A stretch of 11,699 nucleotides of DNA, taken from positions 1 to 11,699 of the forward strand of contig JAOZMV010000019.1 in NCBI GenBank assembly GCA_029934095.1, read 5' to 3'. Position numbers and translations under genes: made by a program. Below, one piece after another: positions 7,916 through 11,699 of the stretch (its first letter is position 1; the number at the start of each line of letters is the position of its first letter). Origin of the DNA: Desulfuromusa sp. (GTDB taxonomy: Bacteria; Desulfobacterota; Desulfuromonadia; Desulfuromonadales; Geopsychrobacteraceae). The notes under the pieces are model-generated. The model was not told the origin of the DNA. It did not search any database and saw only the letters and a list, made by a program, of their open reading frames with translations.

Positions 7916-10296
7916 CGAAAATTCCCCTGCCGCCAATGTTTAACCTGCCAACCTTGTTCGGAATACTGAGCCTGAAGGGTTCCTGAAAGATCAGTTCGAT
8001 AGAGTGGAATTTTATTTTTACCTAGATAGTTGACAACCGATTTTGCCGGCAGATGATAGCGGTTCTGGTAGCCGACAGAAACCAGGCAAGCCTGTGGTAG
8101 AAGTTTATCAATGAGCTGGTCAGTTGCCGAAAATTTACTTCCGTGATGGGGCAACTTCAACAGAGAGACCGGACCGGGTATCCCCGCAGCTAAGAGTTTG
8201 TGTACCCCTGGCTCTTCCAGATCTCCAGTCAACAACAAGCTGTTGTCCTTACTATGCTCATAATACATCACCAGAGAAGTATCATTCTTATGGCTATCCG
8301 CTGCAGCACCATTGAATATATGCAGGGAACCGGAACTCCAACAGGGGACTTCACTCCATCCGGCGGGTGCAACCTTGACTGGAATAGCTTTTTTCAGCAA
8401 AACATTCTGTAAACTATAGTGCAGATTGGCAGAGGGCTGCCCAAACCAGAATTCCCGTACCGGGAAATTATCCAGAATAAAAACCAGCCCCTTACGATGA
8501 TCCAGGTCATCGTGGGTTAAAACGACCGCAGTCAGTTCAGACACCCCCAACGCTGCAAAAGCCGGTGCCAGCAAACGCTCACCAACATCAAACCTGTCAC
8601 TGTAAAAGCCACCACCATCAATCAGAATCGCCTCCCCATGATTGTTCTGCAACAGCATCGATTCACCCTGACCGACACTGAACATGGTCAATGAAACCGG
8701 CAATGAATGAGCTAGAGGGAATTGCCACAGGATAACTGCAGGTAACAAACAGATTGTGACCAGTCGCAGCCTGCCGGTTTTTACTGCATATGGAAATAAC
8801 AGCAAGGGCAAGATAAACAAGGCCACTGCAAGATTCTGCCAATCAGACAGAAATAGATACGCTCCACCACAGCCGGGAAGTGCAGTAAACCAACTAGCCA
8901 GCGACAATACAACCTCCAGAATAAAGCCGCAAAGTTGAAATAATAGCTCTGCCAGTTGTGGGAAAAATTGGTAGAAAAGCAGTCCTGAGAATCCGACTGG
9001 CAATGCCAACAGGGTGATCACCGGAACACAGATAAGATTAGCAAGGACTCCGATCGGGGCAAAAAGATGAAAATTAAAAAGAACCAGGGGCAAGGTGGCA
9101 AGCATTGCAGCAAAAGTCACCATAAATAGCTGAACTGGATAACGGAAATAGACACGAAGGTCACGACCTCGATGTTGCCACAACGGTCGCCAGAGGAGAA
9201 TCCCGGCAGCACCGGAAAAAGAGAGTTGCCAGCCAGCCTGCCAGAGAAGTAACGGATTCACCAGAAGGGACAGCAAAGCCAGAGAAGCTAACAACAATAG
9301 GGGATTGACATAATAACGCCAGCACAGAAACACCGCCACCAGAACGGCCAGGACAAAAGCCCGACGGGTCGAAACAGCATCGCCCGTCAGGAGTAAATAG
9401 CCAAACAACAATGGTAATAATGCGAGGGGCAGAACACGTTGCGGAGGTTGCCAATTGAGCAAACGTGGAAAACGGCGATAAATACTGAGCAGCAGACGAT
9501 AACCCAGCAGGGCAATCATTCCGAGATGGAGGCCGGAAATAGCAAAAAGATGACTGATACCACTCCTTGCCAGAGTTTTCCGGATAGAATCGGGAATAAC
9601 CCGCCCTTCTCCCAATACCAATGCCCTGACCAGATAAGCTCGATCCTCAGGCATCAACTCCTGAATGGTTGCAGCAACACGACTCCGCCATGGGACGACC
9701 CCCTGGTTTAAAAGACTGTTCTGCTGTTTCAGAACTGTAATTTTTTCAAAATTTTTCACCCAGGCGGTCATGTCAGTATGCTGACTGGCTAGATAGCGTG
9801 GCCAGTTAAATTCTCCCGGGGTACCAAAGAGACGTGGTTGCCGCATGCGACTTTTACAGCGAATAACATCACCAGGAAAAAGTTGATCCGTCCCTTCTCC
9901 CATATACAGTCGCACCAGCAAGGGAGATTCCAGCCGTATCGGCTCACCTTTCATGGTCACCGAATCGGCGCGCAATTCAATCCAGCTACGTCCCTCAGTT
10001 AATTGCCTGATATCTATTATCTTTCCGCTCAGGGTGACTTTTCGCGCCAGTTGGTCGATATGAACAACATCTTGACGAGGTGGAAATTGCAGAGGGTAAC
10101 GGAGGTTTGAGAAAACAAAAATAGAAAGGAAAAGGAAGATTAAGGCGATCCGGCTGTACTTATACAGAGACAGTAAGAAGAACAGTAATCCAGAGATCGC
10201 GACAAGCAACCAACCAAAAGAGCTTGGCAAGGTATAGATTGGAGCCAGAGATAAGCCGGTAATCGTTGCAGACAGGGCGATAAGTATCGGTTGCAT
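7912..10296 (-). CDS. comEC: ComEC/Rec2 family DNA-uptake channel protein
   Basis: Predicted inner-membrane protein of 794 residues that carries single-stranded DNA into the cytoplasm during natural transformation. N-terminal hydrophobic segments (about 3-65) are followed by a DUF4131/OB-fold-like soluble region (about 75-190). The Competence domain (about 215-490) has the family signature GISHLFAISGLHLG (246-259) and many membrane helices. The C-terminal metallo-beta-lactamase-like domain (about 535-785) has SVGQGESMLL, ILIDGGG, the metal motif THDDLDH (594-600, HxDxDH pattern), LLTGDLEE and LPHHGS. All expected blocks are present, so the gene looks intact. The start is ATG 10294-10296, five bases after AGGAGGGGG; an in-frame ATG at 10311 includes the ribosome site in its codons and was rejected. 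No other competence gene is visible, and ComEC occurs in many bacteria not known to be transformable. Confidence 0.95.
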   Translation of the reverse strand: MQPILIALSATITGLSLAPIYTLPSSFGWLLVAISGLLFFLLSLYKYSRIALIFLFLSIFVFSNLRYPLQFPPRQDVVHIDQLARKVTLSGKIIDIRQLTEGRSWIELRADSVTMKGEPIRLESPLLVRLYMGEGTDQLFPGDVIRCKSRMRQPRLFGTPGEFNWPRYLASQHTDMTAWVKNFEKITVLKQQNSLLNQGVVPWRSRVAATIQELMPEDRAYLVRALVLGEGRVIPDSIRKTLARSGISHLFAISGLHLGMIALLGYRLLLSIYRRFPRLLNWQPPQRVLPLALLPLLFGYLLLTGDAVSTRRAFVLAVLVAVFLCWRYYVNPLLLLASLALLSLLVNPLLLWQAGWQLSFSGAAGILLWRPLWQHRGRDLRVYFRYPVQLFMVTFAAMLATLPLVLFNFHLFAPIGVLANLICVPVITLLALPVGFSGLLFYQFFPQLAELLFQLCGFILEVVLSLASWFTALPGCGGAYLFLSDWQNLAVALFILPLLLFPYAVKTGRLRLVTICLLPAVILWQFPLAHSLPVSLTMFSVGQGESMLLQNNHGEAILIDGGGFYSDRFDVGERLLAPAFAALGVSELTAVVLTHDDLDHRKGLVFILDNFPVREFWFGQPSANLHYSLQNVLLKKAIPVKVAPAGWSEVPCWSSGSLHIFNGAAADSHKNDTSLVMYYEHSKDNSLLLTGDLEEPGVHKLLAAGIPGPVSLLKLPHHGSKFSATDQLIDKLLPQACLVSVGYQNRYHLPAKSVVNYLGKNKIPLYRTDLSGTLQAQYSEQGWQVKHWRQGNFR

Positions 10297-10301
10297 ATCC
10301 C

Positions 10302-10329
10302 CCTCCTGCATTACAGATTAACTAGGAGG
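10302..10329 (-). promoter_or_regulatory. comEC Shine-Dalgarno with complementary upstream sequence
   Basis: On the minus strand the comEC ribosome site AGGAGG (10302-10307) is preceded by a perfectly complementary CCTCCT (10324-10329) with 16 bases between. Pairing would hide the ribosome site. The same CCTCCT forms part of the downstream arm of the larger hairpin at 10321-10390, so the two structures exclude each other. This could make comEC translation conditional. It is an inference from base pairing only; a six-pair stem with a 16-base loop is weak alone. Confidence 0.35.
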
Positions 10330-10390
10330 CTGTCGGACTATACGGGCCGAATTTGCAGCCGGGTCATGGATAGTCCGACAACTTCCTAAT
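10321..10390. repeat. 70-bp hairpin-forming inverted repeat between fbp and comEC
   Basis: Arms 10321-10341 and 10370-10390 match at 18 of 21 positions, including an uninterrupted 11-bp core TGTCGGACTAT/ATAGTCCGACA, around a 28-base loop. In minus-strand RNA, two of the three mismatches become U-G pairs, so 20 of 21 can pair; plus-strand RNA pairs less well. It lies 24 bases past the fbp stop and 24 bases before the comEC start codon. No T tract follows, so it is not a classical terminator. It may be a REP/MITE-like element, an mRNA 3'-end stabiliser or a leader structure. Near-identical heptamers CAGATTA (10314-10320) and CAGATCA (10393-10399) flank it, weakly suggesting insertion. Confidence 0.7.
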
Positions 10391-10414
10391 ATCAGATCAT
10401 TTATTCAAAGCTGA

Positions 10415-11404
10415 TCAGGTTTTTGCTTTCTTTTCAGCTACGTCACCTTTGCCATCTTCCAGCTGAGAAATATACTCTTCAGCAAGAGCGACATCCTTCT
10501 TGCAACCGATAAAGACTGGTGAACGTTCATGAATCTGTTGTGGCTGTAGATCAAGAATTGGTCGACGCCCATCGGAAGCGGCACCGCCAGCCTGCTCAAT
10601 TAAATAAGCCATGGGATTCAATTCAAACAGCAATCTTAATTTCCCCTGTGGCAGATTCTGCAAGTGAGGATAAAAGAAAATCCCCTCCCCTTTGAGCAGA
10701 ATCTGATTGATGTCGGGGACAAAACCACCACTGTAGCGCAACTTGACTCCACGCTCTTCCAACTTGGTGACAAATGCCTCAACTCCAGGAGTATAGAGAT
10801 TACGTTGCCCCCCCGGTGAATAGAGATTCCCTTGTGGCTTCAAAGTAATATTTTCCTGCAACAGAGTATATTCCCTGAGCATATTCATACCAAATTCATG
10901 CACCCCCTTGCCAACACTGTAGACCAATGTCGTCCGTGGGCCATAAAGAATATATACTGCGGCCACCTGATTACGGCCCGACTGCAGCAGGTCGCAACCT
11001 TCAAAGATTGAAACAATAGTGCCGACAGCCAGATTAACATCAACCAGAGAAGATCCATCCAGAGGATCGAATGCGACTGAATATTTTCCACCACAGTCAG
11101 GAGAAACCGGAATAATTTCATCCATCTCTTCCGACATCATATTGGCAACCACACGGGAATGATCAAGCCGCTTGCGCAAGATTCGATCGGCCAGAACATC
11201 CAACGCTAACTGTTGTTCCCCATAGAGATTGGAGGTACCGGCCACTCCCAGATCACCCGTGCTGATCGAGTGGATAATATATTTGGAAGCTTCAGCAATT
11301 TCGCAAATCAAATGGGTCAGATTTTCGTTGATGTAGTGCTCACGTAAATGGCGGCGCAAATCAATCTGAAATTTTGTTTTTCCCGGTCTGCTCGTTGGGC
11401 TCAT
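10415..11404 (-). CDS. fbp: Fructose-1,6-bisphosphatase class I
   Basis: This enzyme hydrolyses fructose-1,6-bisphosphate to fructose-6-phosphate in gluconeogenesis, in the cytoplasm. At 329 residues it has the usual length. Family blocks seen are ISTGDLGVAGTSNLYGEQQ (47-65), the metal-binding SEEMDE (91-96), the signature DPLDGSSLVDVN (113-124), YILYGPRTTLVYSVG (151-165), LRYSGGFVPDINQILLKG (222-239), and GKLRLLFELNPMAYLIEQAGG (254-274) with substrate-site Lys255 and metal ligand Glu261. The signature usually reads GSSN; here the Asn is Leu120, a mild oddity next to intact Asp113 and Asp116. The Lys/Ala-rich tail after about residue 315 is not conserved. The ATG start is supported by GGAGG (11415-11419) ten bases upstream. 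As a separate enzyme in an organism with TCA-cycle genes, it suggests growth on organic acids, which is inferred. Confidence 0.95.
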   Translation of the reverse strand: MSPTSRPGKTKFQIDLRRHLREHYINENLTHLICEIAEASKYIIHSISTGDLGVAGTSNLYGEQQLALDVLADRILRKRLDHSRVVANMMSEEMDEIIPVSPDCGGKYSVAFDPLDGSSLVDVNLAVGTIVSIFEGCDLLQSGRNQVAAVYILYGPRTTLVYSVGKGVHEFGMNMLREYTLLQENITLKPQGNLYSPGGQRNLYTPGVEAFVTKLEERGVKLRYSGGFVPDINQILLKGEGIFFYPHLQNLPQGKLRLLFELNPMAYLIEQAGGAASDGRRPILDLQPQQIHERSPVFIGCKKDVALAEEYISQLEDGKGDVAEKKAKT

Positions 11405-11568
11405 TGGACTGAAACCTCCCTGGATTCAGTAAAATCACGTGCAAGATTCTAGCTTATTAAAGTGAGTCAACAGTCTAGCCCAATTTAAATAAAGCATCAA
11501 CCATGAACTTGCATTAATTATTATTTTTCTTGAAGTGTTGATAATTTCACACGAAGGAGCCAAGCATC
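11405..11568. other. Intergenic region upstream of fbp
   Basis: This 164-base AT-rich gap holds the fbp Shine-Dalgarno (11415-11419). Minus-strand TAGAAT (11446-11451) and TTGACT (11465-11470) look like promoter boxes, but the spacer is only 13 bases, so the pair is doubtful. I see no clear terminator hairpin for the upstream gene, no palindrome and no small gene. Confidence 0.4.
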
Positions 11569-11699
11569 CTAACTCTGCGGTTCAACTCGTGGAAAATCAC
11601 ACCACAACAGAGTGGCGCCAACCACCGCAAGCGGTATGCAAAAGAGCTGTACAAAAGGGATTGCCAACATACAGAAAACCCCACAGGCATAACCAAGCA
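11569..11699 (-). CDS. C-terminal end of an EI24/CysZ-like membrane protein (5' part outside window)
   Basis: One minus-strand frame is open from the right edge to a TAG at 11569-11571, giving 42 residues. They are very hydrophobic, with the stretch MLAIPFVQLFCIPLAVVGATLL followed by a short polar tail. The pattern of two Pro-containing helices ending in PLAVVGATLL is what I recall from the C-terminus of EI24-domain proteins, the family of the sulfate transporter CysZ and related proteins of unknown function. The other two frames on this strand give less plausible proteins, although both are also open for some distance. The function cannot be set from this fragment; a sulfate-transport role should not be assumed. 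It is co-oriented with fbp and 164 bases from it. Confidence 0.6.
   Translation of the reverse strand, partial: LGYACGVFCMLAIPFVQLFCIPLAVVGATLLWCDFPRVEPQS

Noticed and set aside
9161..9454. A 97-codon minus-strand frame and other short frames inside comEC
   Set aside because: They overlap the clearly conserved ComEC membrane domain in another frame and look like shadows.
11446..11470. TTGACT and TAGAAT as an fbp promoter
   Set aside because: The spacer is only 13 bases, too short for sigma70 polymerase; no better pairing was found.
1..11699. CRISPR array, transposase, integrase, toxin-antitoxin or phage-defence genes
   Set aside because: No regularly spaced repeats and no matching protein motifs on either strand. 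The window is mostly housekeeping genes.

Overview
The window is a co-oriented stretch of bacterial chromosome. All seven complete or partial recognisable genes lie on the minus strand, so transcription reads from high to low coordinates. In that order they are: the end of an EI24/CysZ-like membrane protein, class I fructose-1,6-bisphosphatase (fbp), ComEC/Rec2, a REC-GAF-GGDEF response regulator, hisS, aspS, a LysM lipoprotein, and a monomeric NADP-dependent isocitrate dehydrogenase that runs off the left edge. I see no rRNA, tRNA, CRISPR array, transposase, integrase or phage gene.

The gene content points to a Gram-negative, free-living heterotroph. A lipobox lipoprotein with a LysM domain, ComEC, a PleD-like diguanylate cyclase and a monomeric-type IDH, together with moderate GC, suggest Desulfuromonadales/Geobacter-like bacteria. 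That placement rests on recalled gene content and was not tested by a search.

Layout. Positions 1-2160 hold icd and its promoter. The promoter carries a perfect 17-bp palindrome over the -10 box, which looks like a repressor operator. Positions 2339-3061 hold the lipoprotein. Positions 3145-6286 hold two tRNA synthetase genes, both with non-ATG starts, and a strong sigma70-like promoter for aspS sits between them. Positions 6481-7863 hold the diguanylate cyclase. Positions 7912-10296 hold comEC. Its leader has a 21-bp-arm hairpin and a sequence able to pair with the Shine-Dalgarno. Positions 10415-11404 hold fbp, and 11569-11699 the membrane-protein fragment.

Functionally these are mostly housekeeping genes: TCA cycle (icd), gluconeogenesis (fbp), translation (hisS, aspS), DNA uptake (comEC), envelope (LysM lipoprotein) and c-di-GMP signalling. 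No coherent new multi-gene system is visible. The most useful leads are regulatory (icd operator, comEC leader) and the residues that mark AspRS as probably non-discriminating, which would imply tRNA-dependent asparagine synthesis.
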